A stretch of DNA of 64,000 nt, from NCBI GenBank assembly GCA_026992075.1, contig JALXAM010000038.1:62001-126000 (forward strand). The letters run 5' to 3'. The position numbers and the translations under genes are program-made. Each line of letters starts with the position of its first letter. The first letter of the stretch is position 1. Positions 1 through 12,061 of this stretch are shown here, piece after piece. The stretch comes from Sedimenticola sp. Its GTDB lineage: Bacteria; Pseudomonadota; Gammaproteobacteria; Chromatiales; Chromatiaceae. The notes below the pieces were generated by a model. That model searched no databases, had not been told where the DNA came from, and saw nothing but the letters and a program-made list of their open reading frames with translations.

Positions 1-997
<997 letters not shown>

Positions 998-1072
998 TGG
1001 ATGCTTGAAGCCAGGATGCCGTCTCTTGGCGTGAAAATATAAGCTACCCAAAGCACCCCAATCCGCATGAAA

Positions 1073-1178
1073 GCCGATGTTCCGGTGTTTGTGGCGGGGC
1101 TTCGGCAGCAGGAATGCTGCCGCAGAGCCTACAGGGATGTATTCACGGCGTCCCCGCCACAAATACCCGGACAGCGGC
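1073..1178 (+). repeat. Foldback repeat copy A: 27-nt arms 1073-1099 / 1152-1178 (23/27 complementary), 52-nt core 1100-1151
   Basis: Core cttcggcagcaggaatgctgccgcagagcctacagggatgtattcacggcgt; 51/52 identical to copy B; TACAGGGATGTA at 1130-1141. Confidence 0.9.
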
Positions 1179-1222
1179 GCCGGGAAAGCGCTTGGGGTAA
1201 CAGCCTCTAACAGAGCGATCCA

Positions 1223-2077
1223 ATGCACCAGACCTTCAGCTTCGAGCTCTTCCCCCCCAAGACCGAAAAGGGGATGAAAAAGCTCAAGACCACCGTCTCC
1301 CGCCTCCAGGCCCTGGGACCGGAGTACTTCAGCGTCACCTACGGCGCCGGCGGCTCCACCCGCGAGCGCACCTTCGCCACCGTGGACTGGCTGCGGAGCC
1401 AGGGCGTCGAGACCGCGCCCCACCTCTCCTGCATCGGCGCCGGCCGCGACGAGATCCTCGACATCCTGCAGCGCTACCGCAACGAGGGCATCCACCGCAT
1501 CGTCGCCCTGCGCGGCGACCTCCCCTCCGGGGCGGGACTGGGCGCACTGGGCGACTTCAACTACGCCAACGAGCTGGTGGCCTTCATCCAGAGCGAGTTT
1601 CCCGGCGAGTTCCAGATCGAGGTGGCCGCTTACCCCGAGTTCCACCCCCAGGCGCCCAGCGCCTGGCAGGATCTGGACAACTTCCGGCGCAAAGTGGAGG
1701 CGGGCGCCAGCGGCGCCATCACCCAGTATTTCTACAACCCCGACGCCTACTGGCGCTTCCTCGACGACTGCGGCCGTCGGGGCATCACCATTCCCATCGT
1801 GCCGGGAATCATGCCCATCACCAACTACGCCAGCCTGGCCCGCTTCTCCGATGCCTGTGGCGCCGAGATCCCCCGCTGGCTACGCAAGCGGCTGGAGGCC
1901 TACGGCGAGGACCAGCAGGCGGTCTTCGACTTCGGCGTGGAGGTGGTGTGCGAGCTCTGCCGCAACCTGCTGGAGGGCGGCGCGCCGGGCCTTCACTTCT
2001 ACACCCTCAACCAGTCGGCGGCCACCCTGGCCATCTGCGAGCGACTGGGGCTCGGCCAGGGTGCGCCTGCCGCGTAA
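1223..2077 (+). CDS. metF: 5,10-methylenetetrahydrofolate reductase
   Basis: MHQTFSFELFPPKTEKG, SVTYGAGGSTRERT, LHFYTLNQS. Confidence 0.96.
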   Translation: MHQTFSFELFPPKTEKGMKKLKTTVSRLQALGPEYFSVTYGAGGSTRERTFATVDWLRSQGVETAPHLSCIGAGRDEILDILQRYRNEGIHRIVALRGDLPSGAGLGALGDFNYANELVAFIQSEFPGEFQIEVAAYPEFHPQAPSAWQDLDNFRRKVEAGASGAITQYFYNPDAYWRFLDDCGRRGITIPIVPGIMPITNYASLARFSDACGAEIPRWLRKRLEAYGEDQQAVFDFGVEVVCELCRNLLEGGAPGLHFYTLNQSAATLAICERLGLGQGAPAA

Positions 2078-2792
2078 TTTCGTCGATCACCCCCTGGTGA
2101 CGGGCCGGCGGATGGAACTGCCCGAACGGGTCCACCGTCACCTGCAGCAGGTGTTGCGCCTGCAACCCGGGGATCTGGTGGTGTTGTTCAACGGCAGGGA
2201 CGGCCGGGACTACCAGGCACGCCTGACACGGATCGATCGCAGGGGCGCGGAGGTTGAGATTCTTGAGGCGGGCGCAGAGGAGCTCCCGCCAGCACTGGAA
2301 CTACACCTGGCGCTGGGCATCTCCCGGGGGGAACGCATGGACTGGGCACTGCAGAAAGCGGTGGAGCTGGGGGTTGCCGGAATCCAGCCCCTGTTCACCC
2401 TGCGCACCCAGGTGCGGCTGCAGGGAGAACGCCTGGAAAAACGGCTGGCACACTGGCGGGGGGTAATCCTGTCCGCCTGTGAGCAGTCCGGACGCCGCCT
2501 GTTGCCAGACCTGGAGCCGCCACGCAAGCTGGACTCCTGGTTGCAGCAGACCACCGGGCCGGTCCTGTTGCTGGATCCCCGGGCGGCGCGCCCGCTGCCG
2601 AAACTGCCTTCACCCGGAGAACGGGTGACCTTCCTGGTCGGCCCGGAAGGCGGGTTCGATGAAAAAGAAAGGCACCTCGCATACGCCTGCGGCTGCACCG
2701 GAGTGCGGCTGGGACCGCGCATTCTGCGCACCGAGACGGCTCCTTTGGCGGCGCTGGCCGCAGCACAGGCGCTTTGGGGGGATTTCCGCTGA
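2061..2792 (+). CDS. rsmE: 16S rRNA (uracil1498-N3)-methyltransferase; GTG start overlapping metF
   Basis: RLPRNFVDHPLVTG, LGISRGERMDWALQKAVELGV, VGPEGGFDEKE, LGPRILRTETA. Confidence 0.92.
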   Translation: MRLPRNFVDHPLVTGRRMELPERVHRHLQQVLRLQPGDLVVLFNGRDGRDYQARLTRIDRRGAEVEILEAGAEELPPALELHLALGISRGERMDWALQKAVELGVAGIQPLFTLRTQVRLQGERLEKRLAHWRGVILSACEQSGRRLLPDLEPPRKLDSWLQQTTGPVLLLDPRAARPLPKLPSPGERVTFLVGPEGGFDEKERHLAYACGCTGVRLGPRILRTETAPLAALAAAQALWGDFR

Positions 2793-2799
2793 ACCGGTC

Positions 2800-3285
2800 T
2801 CAGGCGGCTTCCGCCTCGAGCTCCGCCACCAGGGCGCCGAGCCGGTCCAGGTCCGGCACCAGTGCCTCGGTCTCCTGGATGCGCACCTTGTAGAGCACCG
2901 GCCAATCGTCCGGCCAACCGCCGGACTCCTCCAGCGTCAGCGTCTCTTCGTTGACGTGGGCCAGGCGCGGCATGCCGGTGGCCTCCACGCCAAGAAAGGG
3001 ATGTTCCAGCCGGTCGTCGAACACGTGCACGATCACGATCCGCCTGCGCCCCCGGCGTTGCTCCCGCTCCACCCCCAACAGCCGCTCCATGGAGATCAGC
3101 GGCAACATGAGGTGGCGCCACTCGAAACGACCCAGCAGCCAGGAAGGAGCCGGCTCATCCTCCTTCATCAGCTCCCGGTAGCCGATGATCTCGATCACAG
3201 CCGCCGAAGGGAGCAGCAGCGGAATCTGTCGTTGGGGAATGAGTAACCCCTGGATCTCCAGCCCCTTCTCTTCCTGATCAGCCAT
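2800..3285 (-). CDS. chpC: CheW-like chemosensory adaptor (ChpC-like)
   Basis: CheW-like length and fold, position immediately after chpA. Confidence 0.75.
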   Translation of the reverse strand: MADQEEKGLEIQGLLIPQRQIPLLLPSAAVIEIIGYRELMKEDEPAPSWLLGRFEWRHLMLPLISMERLLGVEREQRRGRRRIVIVHVFDDRLEHPFLGVEATGMPRLAHVNEETLTLEESGGWPDDWPVLYKVRIQETEALVPDLDRLGALVAELEAEAA

Positions 3286-6200
3286 GGACCCGCTCCCCCA
3301 ATAATTGGTAGATGTTCTCCAGCAGATCGGTCTCCTGGTAGGGCTTGCCCAGATAGCGGTCCACCCCCAGCTCCAGCGCCCGCTTGCGGTGCTTCTCGCC
3401 GGTTCGCGAAGTGATCATTATGATGGGAATGCTCTCCAGCGCGGGCGTGTTGCGGATGTGGCGGGCCAGCTCGTAGCCATCCATGCGAGGCATCTCGATA
3501 TCCAGCAACATCACGTCCGGCTTGCGGTCCTGCAGCACGGTGATGGCATCCACCCCATCCTTGGCGGTGATCACCTGCATGTTGTGGCGCTCCAGCAGTC
3601 GGCTGGTGACCTTGCGCACCGTGATGGAATCGTCCACCACCATCACGGTGATACCCCGCGCCTCCTCTTCCTCGATCTGCGGAGGCAGAGCCCCTTGCGC
3701 CATCGCAGCCGAACGCACCACCGCATTCACATCCAGCAGCAGGGCGATCTTGCCGTCGGCCAGAATGGTGCCGCCCGTGAACCAGCGCACTCCGGCCAGC
3801 TGGGCACCGATGGACTTCACCACGATCTGCTGGTTGCCGATGAGACGGTCGAGATGAATCGCCATGCGCCGCTCACCGGCCCGCACCAGTAACAGCGGCA
3901 GCCAGCGCGCGTTTTCCGGCAGCGCGGGCTCGCCCAGGCCGAGCAGGCTGCCCAGGTAGCGCACCGGGTAGATGTGTCCACCATATTCGATACCCTCGGA
4001 GCGTCCCTTGTAGCAGGCCACCAGATCCTCCCGGGAAACACGGATGATCACCTCGGTGGAACCGTGAGGAATGGCGTAGATCTCGTCCGCCACCTCCACC
4101 AGCAGAGCTTCGGAGATGGCCAGCGTAAAGGGCAGCCGAATGACGAAACTGCTGCCGCGGCCCTGCTGGGACATGATCTCCAGGGATCCTCCCAGTTGCT
4201 TGATCTCGGCCACCACCGCATCCATGCCCACGCCGCGCCCGGCCACCTGGGTCACCTCGGCCGCGGTGCTGAAGCCGGGCTGGAGAATGAACTGATACAG
4301 GGTCTCCTCGTCCACCTCGGCGTTCTCTTCCAACAGGCCGTTCTGCACCGCCTTGCGGCGAATGGCGGCGGCATCCAGCCCGGCACCGTCGTCGGAGATG
4401 GTGAGCACCACCTCACTGCCCTCCCGCGCGAGCACCAGGGAAACCTTGCCCGTTTCCGGCTTGCCAGCCGACTTGCGTTGCTCCGGCGGCTCGATGCCAT
4501 GGGCCACCGCATTGCGCAACAGATGTTCCAGCGGGCCGGTGATGCGATTGAGGATGGTTCGGTCGATCTCGCCATCGGCACCGATGACGTCCAGCTCCGC
4601 TTTCTTGCCCAGGGTCTGTGCCGTCTGCCGCACCACCCGTTGCAGGCGCGAGGCCTGGCGCTTGAAGGGCACCATGCGGCTGCGCAGCAGGCCATCCTGG
4701 AGATCGTTGGTGACCCGGGCCTGCTGCAGCAGCAGGGTGTCGGCATCGCGCATCTGCTCTCCCAGGGTCTCACCGATATTGGAGAGGTCGCTCACCGTCT
4801 CCGACAAGGCCCGGGAAAGTTGCTGGAGCGTGGAATACTGATCCATTTCCAGGGGATCGAAATCCTCGTACCTGTGTGCCTCCTGCTCCCGTTCGTGGCG
4901 GGAGCGGATCTGCGCCTCCGTCTCCAGCTCCAGGGCCCGCAACTGGGACTGCAAACGGGCGATGGTGGCATTGAGCTCTTCCAGGTTGTGCTGGATACGC
5001 ATGTTCTGACGCTCCAGCCGGGCTCGGTAGATGCTCACCTCGCCAGCGTTGTTCACCAGCTGGTCCAGCAGCTCGGCGCGTACCCGTACCCGCTCACCCT
5101 TGTCTGATTGTTCCTCTTCCGCCCGCAGCGGCGGCGGCCGTTGCCGATCCTGGCGCTGGCGCACCTGGGGAGAGGGGAAAGGAATCACTCCCTCGTCGGC
5201 GCCCACCTCCCTCTCCTGCAACAACTCGGAATCGGTTAGCACCTGGGAGCTGAACAGCAGGGAGGAGTCGTGCTCCTGCTGCAGACTGGAGGCCTCCAGG
5301 CTCATCTGCGTGGAGGCGGCGGCCATGCTGGTCTCGGCAAGGGTGGTGAGTTCCGACTCACCGGCGATCGCCGGCATCTCCCAGGCCCGACCGGACGCGG
5401 CCGCCTCGATGGCTTTTGTCACGTCCGCCAGTTCCGGCTGTCCGGCACTCCGCTGCAGCTGCTCGATGCTGTGCTCCAGTCGGTCCATGCCCAGCCGCAC
5501 CAAGGGGACCAGCTGTTCATCGGCCTCGATACGCCCTTCCGCCAGCCCCTCGAACAGGGATTCCATGGCATGGCTGAGATCCCCCATGGCGAACAGCCCG
5601 GCAAACCGGGCATTGCCCTTGAGGGTATGCAGGTTGCGCATCAGTCCGTCGATGGCCTCCTGGGAGGTGATCTCCTCCTCCCAGGCTCCCAGCAGCTCTT
5701 CCAACCGCTCGGTGATCTCCCCGGCCTCCTCCATGAAAAGCTCCAGAAGTTCGGGATCGACCTCCGGAGTCGGCTCTGGAGAGGAAGTTTTCGCAGAATC
5801 CTCTTCCCCGACCTCCACGCTGGAGAGAGAAACCGATTCGGGATGATATTCCCGCTCGCTCTCCCAGCCTTCCGACAGGAGGATGGATTCCGGCTCCTGT
5901 TGCACCTGCTCCTCCGCCGGTTCTGCCTCCTCTTGCACCTCCGGCACGGCTTCCGGCTCCGGCTCGGCGGCCAGGGCTTCCAGGCGGGAAACCAGCTCCC
6001 GGGCCTCTTCGATGCGAGCCGTGAGATCCGGCAACCGGCCGTTGAGATGCAGCCCGTCCAGCGCATCCTCCATGGACTCCACCAGGCGACTCACCTGATT
6101 CCGCGTGTCCTGGTCCACCTCGCCGCCGCTTTCACGCAGCAGTTCGAAGAAGCGTTCCAGCTGCTGCGCCAGTTCGCCAAGAGCGTCCAGCCCGGCCATG

Positions 6201-9200
6201 CGGGCCCCACCTTTGAGCGTGTGGACCCCCCGCTGGATCTCCTCCAGCAGCGCTCCGCTCTCTCCAGCCAGCCACCGCTCCAGCCCACCACTGAGACGTT
6301 CCAGCACCTCGGCCGCCTCTTCGCTGAAGACCTGGATGATGTCGCCGCCGCCGGCCGGTTCCTGCAGCAGTTCGCTGTCGCTCACCGCTTCCAGGTCGGA
6401 AACCACTTCGGGGAGCTGGCGATCCGCCTCGCGGATCTCGGTCACCAGCGCTTCCCAGTCCGGCAGGGTGCTACCTGGAGTGTTGATGGCAGCCAGGATC
6501 TCCTGCATCACCTCGTGGAATCGCTGAAGCAGCGTCAATTCGTCTCTGCCACAAGGCCGGGAAAGCTGAAACAGGTGGTTGCAGTAGATCTCCATCTCCC
6601 CGGCGAGCACCGCCATGGGCTCCACCTCCGCCAGGTGGGAGCTGCCCCGAAGGGTGTGGAGCGCCCGCACCACCTCGTTCTCCATGGGGCAACCGGAGGT
6701 ACAGCGTGCCAGGAAGTCCTGCACCACCTCCAGGTGCCCTTCGCACTCGCCATGAAAGATGTTGAGAAGATCCTGGTCCAGCTGGATGGCCGCTGGCGGC
6801 AGTTCCGGCAGCTCGCCGGTGAATTCGCCCTCTTCCGCAGCCTGCTGTTGCGGCTCGGGTTCCTCTTCCGGAAGCTGGGGCTCCTCCGGTTCGGCAGTTG
6901 CACGTGGCTCCGCCAAGGCAAAGCCGCGCTCCATGAGCCCTTCCACGTCCACCTGCGCAGGAACACCTTTTTTCTGGGCCTCCACCAGCACCGGCACCGC
7001 GGCCACCGCCTGGTCCAGGAACTCCACAACCTCGTGATTCGCCGGCACGGTGCCATCCATGATGCGATTGAGGAGGTTCTCCACCGACCAGGCGAATTCG
7101 CCGATCACCGAAGCGCCTACCATGCGGCCACTACCCTTGAGGGTGTGGAAAGAGCGCCGGAAAGTCTGCAGCGCCTGTTCATCAGAGGGGTCGGCGCGCC
7201 ATTTCGGGTACTGCTCTCCGATCACCTCCAGCTCCTCTCCCGCCTCTTCCATGAAGATGTCGAAGATCTCCGGATCGATCTCGTCCATCTCCACCGCCAC
7301 CAATTTCTCTTCGGCGGGGAGGCTCTCTTCCCTCTCGTCAGGGGTTGCACCGGCCGCTTCGGGAATGGGGGACTCTGTGGTCTCTTGCCCCGCCTGCCCT
7401 GTTTCCACCTCCTCTTCCGGGCGCTCCATGGCTGGCTCTTCCGTTAGCGCGGTGGAACCGGCCTGCCCGGCAGCAGTGCCGGCCACGGGCTCTGCGGCAA
7501 CACGATCCTCTTCGTCCCCGTGTAAAGGGATCACCTGCGCCCCGGCCGAAGGAATGGCTGGCTGCTCGAGGAACTCCGGGTGCACCTCGCCCTCCTCCGC
7601 CTCGCCAGTGAGCAGCCGCAAGGCCGATTCCGCTTCCGCCAGGATCTCGTCCAGGCCGCTGCGCCCTTCCAGGCGCGCCTCCAGGTAGTAGTCCAATGCC
7701 GCGAAGAAGTCCACCAATGCGCCCTGTTGCAGCGGTTCGGGCTGGACTTCATCTTCCGCCAACCGGTCGAGCACGGGCTCCACACCTTCCAGCAGCAAGG
7801 CCATCCCATCGAAGCCCACCACGGCGAAGACGCCCGCCAGTTTGTGCACCTCCTGGGCCACGTCGTGAAGCCGCTGCCGCTCGGAAAAATCCTGCAGGTA
7901 ACGTTCCACCCCCTCCTTGATGCGGGCAAACTCCAGGGTCGCTTCACGAATCACGGCCTGGTGCCGGGCCCGCTGCTCCTTTTCCTCGGGGGTTTTGCCC
8001 GGCGCAGACGATTCCGGCATCCCGGCATCCGCTCCCAGGGTGGTCTGGACCTCCACCAGCAGGGTGGCCATGCGCATGAGCCGGTCATCGTCCGCCTGCA
8101 ATTCGCCGGATTCCATCCGGCGCAACTCGTCTGCTGCCGCGGCGAGACGTTCGCGCTGCCCACCCATGCCCAGCATTCCCAGGGTGTCGGCCACCTTGAG
8201 CAGGCGCTCCCCCAGTCCCTGCAAGCGCACAAGCTCTTCCCGGTCACCACGGATGAAGAGATCCAGCCCCTCCTGGATCTGTCCCAGATCGCCCAGCAAC
8301 TCGGCGGAGACGGCGGCCAACACGCTTTCATCAGCCGTCACGGCCTGCGCTTCGCCCTCCCTTTGCATCTGGTCGGGAAAACTGTTGGCCAGATCGGCGG
8401 TGCGTTTCACCGACTGCACCACCGGGTCGTTGGAGTGGGAACGGGATACGAAGTAGAGCACCTGCTTGAGCAGCTCCATGGGAAACCGCTCCATGGCCGC
8501 TTCTTCACCCTGCTCGATGAGCGCCTTGAAGACACGATCGAGCCGGCTGAAAAGCTGTTTCACTTCGTCGTCGGCAGCGAACTCGCCCTCCATGAGGGTG
8601 AGCACCAGGGCTTCGGCGGAGTCCATGAGACGCCGCAGGCGCCGGGTGCCGGCCACCGCGTTGACCCGCCGCACCACATCCAGAACAAGTTCCAGCCCCT
8701 CCTGCTCCCCCTCACCCCGGTACCAGGCCAGCAGGCCATGGTGGTAGCGGTTGCGCTGCTGCCTCACCAGGGTGGGAATCTCCGGGTTGCCGGAGCCGGG
8801 GATCACCGGTTCACGCTCCACCACCCGGTTCAGGTTCGGCGCGTAGAGCACGATCTCCGAGGCGGCCTCCACTCCGCGGGCGGCACGCAGATCGTTGAGC
8901 ACCGGCAACAGCACCAGCGGAATGTCAGGCTCCCCACGCTCCAGCCGGTCCAGGTAGGCGGGAAGCTGCACCAGCCCAAGCATCAGGGACTCGGCCAGTC
9001 GTTCGCTGCCCTGCAGGCTGCCATCCGCGAGCCCTTGGCCCACCCGTTCCATCTCTTCCACCAGCATGGCGGCGCCATAGACCTGGACCATGCGCAGGGT
9101 GCCGTGCAACTGGTGGACGCGATCTAGGAAGGCCGTGATCTGCTCCGCCTGGAAACCACTCTCCTCGTACGCCTCCAGCGCCTGCCGAGCCAGCTGGATG

Positions 9201-9265
9201 GTCTCGTCCAGCCCCTCCTTCACCCAGCGCAGAGTGGCGTAATCGGGCTTGTCGGTTTTGCTCAT
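3278..9265 (-). CDS. chpA: ChpA hybrid chemosensory histidine kinase (multiple Hpt, CheA catalytic core, CheW, REC)
   Basis: Four HTLK/RG Hpt motifs, LEHLLRNAVAHGIE H-box, GRGVGMDAV, C-terminal VMVVDDSITVRK receiver. Confidence 0.95.
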   Translation of the reverse strand: MSKTDKPDYATLRWVKEGLDETIQLARQALEAYEESGFQAEQITAFLDRVHQLHGTLRMVQVYGAAMLVEEMERVGQGLADGSLQGSERLAESLMLGLVQLPAYLDRLERGEPDIPLVLLPVLNDLRAARGVEAASEIVLYAPNLNRVVEREPVIPGSGNPEIPTLVRQQRNRYHHGLLAWYRGEGEQEGLELVLDVVRRVNAVAGTRRLRRLMDSAEALVLTLMEGEFAADDEVKQLFSRLDRVFKALIEQGEEAAMERFPMELLKQVLYFVSRSHSNDPVVQSVKRTADLANSFPDQMQREGEAQAVTADESVLAAVSAELLGDLGQIQEGLDLFIRGDREELVRLQGLGERLLKVADTLGMLGMGGQRERLAAAADELRRMESGELQADDDRLMRMATLLVEVQTTLGADAGMPESSAPGKTPEEKEQRARHQAVIREATLEFARIKEGVERYLQDFSERQRLHDVAQEVHKLAGVFAVVGFDGMALLLEGVEPVLDRLAEDEVQPEPLQQGALVDFFAALDYYLEARLEGRSGLDEILAEAESALRLLTGEAEEGEVHPEFLEQPAIPSAGAQVIPLHGDEEDRVAAEPVAGTAAGQAGSTALTEEPAMERPEEEVETGQAGQETTESPIPEAAGATPDEREESLPAEEKLVAVEMDEIDPEIFDIFMEEAGEELEVIGEQYPKWRADPSDEQALQTFRRSFHTLKGSGRMVGASVIGEFAWSVENLLNRIMDGTVPANHEVVEFLDQAVAAVPVLVEAQKKGVPAQVDVEGLMERGFALAEPRATAEPEEPQLPEEEPEPQQQAAEEGEFTGELPELPPAAIQLDQDLLNIFHGECEGHLEVVQDFLARCTSGCPMENEVVRALHTLRGSSHLAEVEPMAVLAGEMEIYCNHLFQLSRPCGRDELTLLQRFHEVMQEILAAINTPGSTLPDWEALVTEIREADRQLPEVVSDLEAVSDSELLQEPAGGGDIIQVFSEEAAEVLERLSGGLERWLAGESGALLEEIQRGVHTLKGGARMAGLDALGELAQQLERFFELLRESGGEVDQDTRNQVSRLVESMEDALDGLHLNGRLPDLTARIEEARELVSRLEALAAEPEPEAVPEVQEEAEPAEEQVQQEPESILLSEGWESEREYHPESVSLSSVEVGEEDSAKTSSPEPTPEVDPELLELFMEEAGEITERLEELLGAWEEEITSQEAIDGLMRNLHTLKGNARFAGLFAMGDLSHAMESLFEGLAEGRIEADEQLVPLVRLGMDRLEHSIEQLQRSAGQPELADVTKAIEAAASGRAWEMPAIAGESELTTLAETSMAAASTQMSLEASSLQQEHDSSLLFSSQVLTDSELLQEREVGADEGVIPFPSPQVRQRQDRQRPPPLRAEEEQSDKGERVRVRAELLDQLVNNAGEVSIYRARLERQNMRIQHNLEELNATIARLQSQLRALELETEAQIRSRHEREQEAHRYEDFDPLEMDQYSTLQQLSRALSETVSDLSNIGETLGEQMRDADTLLLQQARVTNDLQDGLLRSRMVPFKRQASRLQRVVRQTAQTLGKKAELDVIGADGEIDRTILNRITGPLEHLLRNAVAHGIEPPEQRKSAGKPETGKVSLVLAREGSEVVLTISDDGAGLDAAAIRRKAVQNGLLEENAEVDEETLYQFILQPGFSTAAEVTQVAGRGVGMDAVVAEIKQLGGSLEIMSQQGRGSSFVIRLPFTLAISEALLVEVADEIYAIPHGSTEVIIRVSREDLVACYKGRSEGIEYGGHIYPVRYLGSLLGLGEPALPENARWLPLLLVRAGERRMAIHLDRLIGNQQIVVKSIGAQLAGVRWFTGGTILADGKIALLLDVNAVVRSAAMAQGALPPQIEEEEARGITVMVVDDSITVRKVTSRLLERHNMQVITAKDGVDAITVLQDRKPDVMLLDIEMPRMDGYELARHIRNTPALESIPIIMITSRTGEKHRKRALELGVDRYLGKPYQETDLLENIYQLLGERVHG

Positions 9266-9297
9266 CGGCCTTCCTCAAGCATGGCGGAACGGCAGCC

Positions 9298-11433
9298 TCA
9301 CTTCTCGGGGAGCACGAAACCGGCCACCGACTGGCGCAGCTGATCGATCTTTTCGGCCAGCTCTCCGATGGCTTCCGCAGCCAGATTGCTGCTGTCGGTG
9401 GTCTGCTGGGTGATCTCCTGGATGACCCCCATGGTGTCGTTGAGCTGGCGAGCCTCCGCCGACTCCGCCTGCGCGGACTCGGCCAACCGGGTGATGATCT
9501 CGGCGATCTCCTTGGAGACGGTCTCGATCTCCTGCAACGCGGCGCCGGCGTCCTCTGCCAGCCTGGCCCCGCTGACCACCTCGGAGGTACTGGATTCCAT
9601 GGAACTCACCGCTTCCTTGGTATCCGCCTGAATGGTCTGAACCAGCGCCTCGATCTGCTTGGTGGCGTTGGCGGAGCGCTCGGCAAGCCGTTGCACCTCG
9701 TCCGCCACCACGGCAAAACCACGCCCCGCCTCCCCGGCCATGGCCGCCTGCATGGCGGCATTGAGCGCCAGGATGTTGGTCTGGTCGGCGATGTCCTCGA
9801 TGAGCTCCACGATATTTCCGATCTCCTGGGAGCTCTCACCGAGCCGCTTGATGCGTTTGGAGGTCTCCTGGATCTGGTCGCGAATGTTGTCCATACCGCG
9901 GATGGTGCGCTGCACCGCCTCATCCCCCTTGCCGGCCAGCTCCACCGAGCGCTGCGCCACCTCGGCGGATCGCATGGCGGTACCCTCCATCTCCACCAGG
10001 GCATTGGTCATCTTGTCGATCTTGGCGCTGGCGCCCGTGATCTCGTCCCGCTGGTGCTCGGCCGCCTCGGCCAGATGCAGGATGGTGGCCTGGGTCTCCT
10101 GGGAGGACCTGGAGACCTCTTCCGCCGTGTCGTTGATGGACTGCACCACTTCGCGCATCGCTTCGATGGCGTAGTTGATGGAGTCGGCGATGGCGCCGGT
10201 GATGTCTTCGGTCACCGTGGCTTCCACCGAAAGGTCGCCGTCGGCGAGATCACCCATTTCGTCCAGCAGCCGCCGGATGGCATCCTGGTTGCGCTGATAC
10301 TGCTCGGAAATCAATTTTTCCTGACGCCGCGCCCGGCTCACCAGCGCGATACCCAGCAGCACCAGCAGGGCCACGGTGAGCACACCCAGGCCGGTGATGA
10401 GCAAAGGCCCCACCACCACGGGCCCGATCTTCAACTGACCCGCCTCCCCGCGATAGGCTTCGATGAGCTTGCGCTCGGCATCCGCGACTTTGTCGGAAGC
10501 GAGCGCCACGGCACTGGGCACATCCATGTCGGGAAGCACCTTGCCCTCTTCCACCGCTTGCTGAGCCTTCTCCTGCAAGCCGGTCTCGCCCACCGCTTCC
10601 AGGGCCGGCAGCACGTCGGGAATCAGATCCAGAACGGTATTGAGGGAGTCATCGATGTCACCCAGGATGGCGGTGATCTCCAGCAGGTTTTCCTTGAGAT
10701 CCGGATCCTTCACTCCTTTCAAGCCCAGCGTGGAACTGCCATTGAGCAGTGCATCCACCACTGTCCTCAGCTCGTCCACGTCCTGGGTCAGCTGGTCCAC
10801 CGCCAGCGCCGTGGCCGAACCACCGGCAAGCACGTCGGCCAGAGAAGAGTTGATGCGCTGCGCCAGGAAGAGCTGCCGGGTGGCGTAATAGACCTGATTG
10901 GGATCGGCCTCACCCTCCACCAACCGGTTGGTCACTTCGGTGGAGAGCTCCAGCAGGTCGGGCAGAGTATCCTTGATGATGGTGATGATCTCCTTCACCG
11001 AGAGGATGGCATCCTGGTTGTTGAGAATGGAGTCCACGTGGGAGCGCAGCTCCAACCATGCGTTCTCCACCTCGTGCAACACGGGCTGCATTGCTGTCGG
11101 CGAGGGAGGAAGGCCCTCGGCGGGAGAGCCGTTCTTGAGTATCTTGAGCAGTTCCGAGAAGCGATCGCGGGATTCCCGAAGGCGGGAGAAAGAAGCCTCT
11201 TTTCCGCTGGCCGCCTCCACCGCATATTTGGCGATGCGGTGGGCCAGCACCCGCTGATCGGCGGCATAGAGTAGGTATTTCTCCAAGTGAGCGCTGTGCC
11301 GCGACCAGGCCACGAATGCCAGGATGCCAGACACCATGGAGACGATCAGCAGCAGGGACAGCAGTGGGATGAATGCCGACCGGTCCTGCCCTTTCTGTGC
11401 TCTTGCAACCATATTTCTCAAACCTCGGATCAA
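9298..11433 (-). CDS. pilJ: PilJ methyl-accepting chemotaxis protein
   Basis: MCP hairpin [52 protein letters not shown]-terminal TM. Confidence 0.94.
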   Translation of the reverse strand: MIRGLRNMVARAQKGQDRSAFIPLLSLLLIVSMVSGILAFVAWSRHSAHLEKYLLYAADQRVLAHRIAKYAVEAASGKEASFSRLRESRDRFSELLKILKNGSPAEGLPPSPTAMQPVLHEVENAWLELRSHVDSILNNQDAILSVKEIITIIKDTLPDLLELSTEVTNRLVEGEADPNQVYYATRQLFLAQRINSSLADVLAGGSATALAVDQLTQDVDELRTVVDALLNGSSTLGLKGVKDPDLKENLLEITAILGDIDDSLNTVLDLIPDVLPALEAVGETGLQEKAQQAVEEGKVLPDMDVPSAVALASDKVADAERKLIEAYRGEAGQLKIGPVVVGPLLITGLGVLTVALLVLLGIALVSRARRQEKLISEQYQRNQDAIRRLLDEMGDLADGDLSVEATVTEDITGAIADSINYAIEAMREVVQSINDTAEEVSRSSQETQATILHLAEAAEHQRDEITGASAKIDKMTNALVEMEGTAMRSAEVAQRSVELAGKGDEAVQRTIRGMDNIRDQIQETSKRIKRLGESSQEIGNIVELIEDIADQTNILALNAAMQAAMAGEAGRGFAVVADEVQRLAERSANATKQIEALVQTIQADTKEAVSSMESSTSEVVSGARLAEDAGAALQEIETVSKEIAEIITRLAESAQAESAEARQLNDTMGVIQEITQQTTDSSNLAAEAIGELAEKIDQLRQSVAGFVLPEK

Positions 11434-11505
11434 GGCGGAACCAGTCCGCCAAATCAGGATTCCTCGCCTATTGCTCCACCACCTCTACACCTGACCTGAA
11501 CAGGT

Positions 11506-12060
11506 TCAGGCTGCCGCCGACAGGAAACGCTCGTCGTTGGCCAGCGCCGCCATGCTGAACACTGGCCAGACTTCGTCCTCCTGCTGAAAGACATCGTAGA
11601 CATATGGCCCCACAAGCCCCTCGAACTCGGCATTCGGAATCTGCCGTTCCAATGGGAGGTGGCGCATTCCGATCACCGTGGGAACCAACAGGCCGGTGGA
11701 GGCGCCCCGGTTGCGGATCACCAACACCCGGCAACGTTCGTTGATCACCACCGGCGGCCCACCGATGAATTGCTGCAGATCGACGATGGGCAACAGTTCA
11801 CCCCGGATGTTGGCCAGCCCCAGCATCCAGCTCTGGGTACCCGGCACGCGAGTCACCCCCTCCGGAAAAGGGAGGAGTTCCCGCAGCTCGTCCATGGCGG
11901 CCACCAGCCTCACACCATCCAAGACGAATGCGAGCCCCTGCCAGTCCTCCTCCTTCACCAGCGTGGCAGGCACCCGCTCCTCCTGAGCCTCACTGCGGCG
12001 GGCATATTCCGCCAGTTTGGCCAGCACTTCGGCTGCTTCTGTCCCGGAAGACCGCCCCAT
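11506..12060 (-). CDS. pilI: PilI CheW-type adaptor
   Basis: CheW domain (GVTRVPGTQSWMLGLANIRGELLPIVDLQQFIG) in the pil-chp cluster. Confidence 0.88.
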   Translation of the reverse strand: MGRSSGTEAAEVLAKLAEYARRSEAQEERVPATLVKEEDWQGLAFVLDGVRLVAAMDELRELLPFPEGVTRVPGTQSWMLGLANIRGELLPIVDLQQFIGGPPVVINERCRVLVIRNRGASTGLLVPTVIGMRHLPLERQIPNAEFEGLVGPYVYDVFQQEDEVWPVFSMAALANDERFLSAAA

Positions 12061-12061
12061 C

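Noticed and set aside
998-1222. Possible riboswitch in the ahcY-metF spacer (SAH/SAM type)
   Set aside because: The structured part is foldback copy A, found at unrelated loci too; no SAM/SAH aptamer core recognised by eye.
1077-1277. 66-aa ORF, and similar ORFs at 17607, 25125, 25264 and 30501
   Set aside because: Translations of the foldback repeat (EPTGMYSRRP, SLQGCIHGVPA, RAYRDVFTASP); recurrence reflects the DNA repeat, not a protein family.
5270-7447. 725-aa plus-strand ORF opposite chpA
   Set aside because: Antisense shadow of ChpA coding sequence; Leu/His/Gln/Arg-rich with no recognisable domain.
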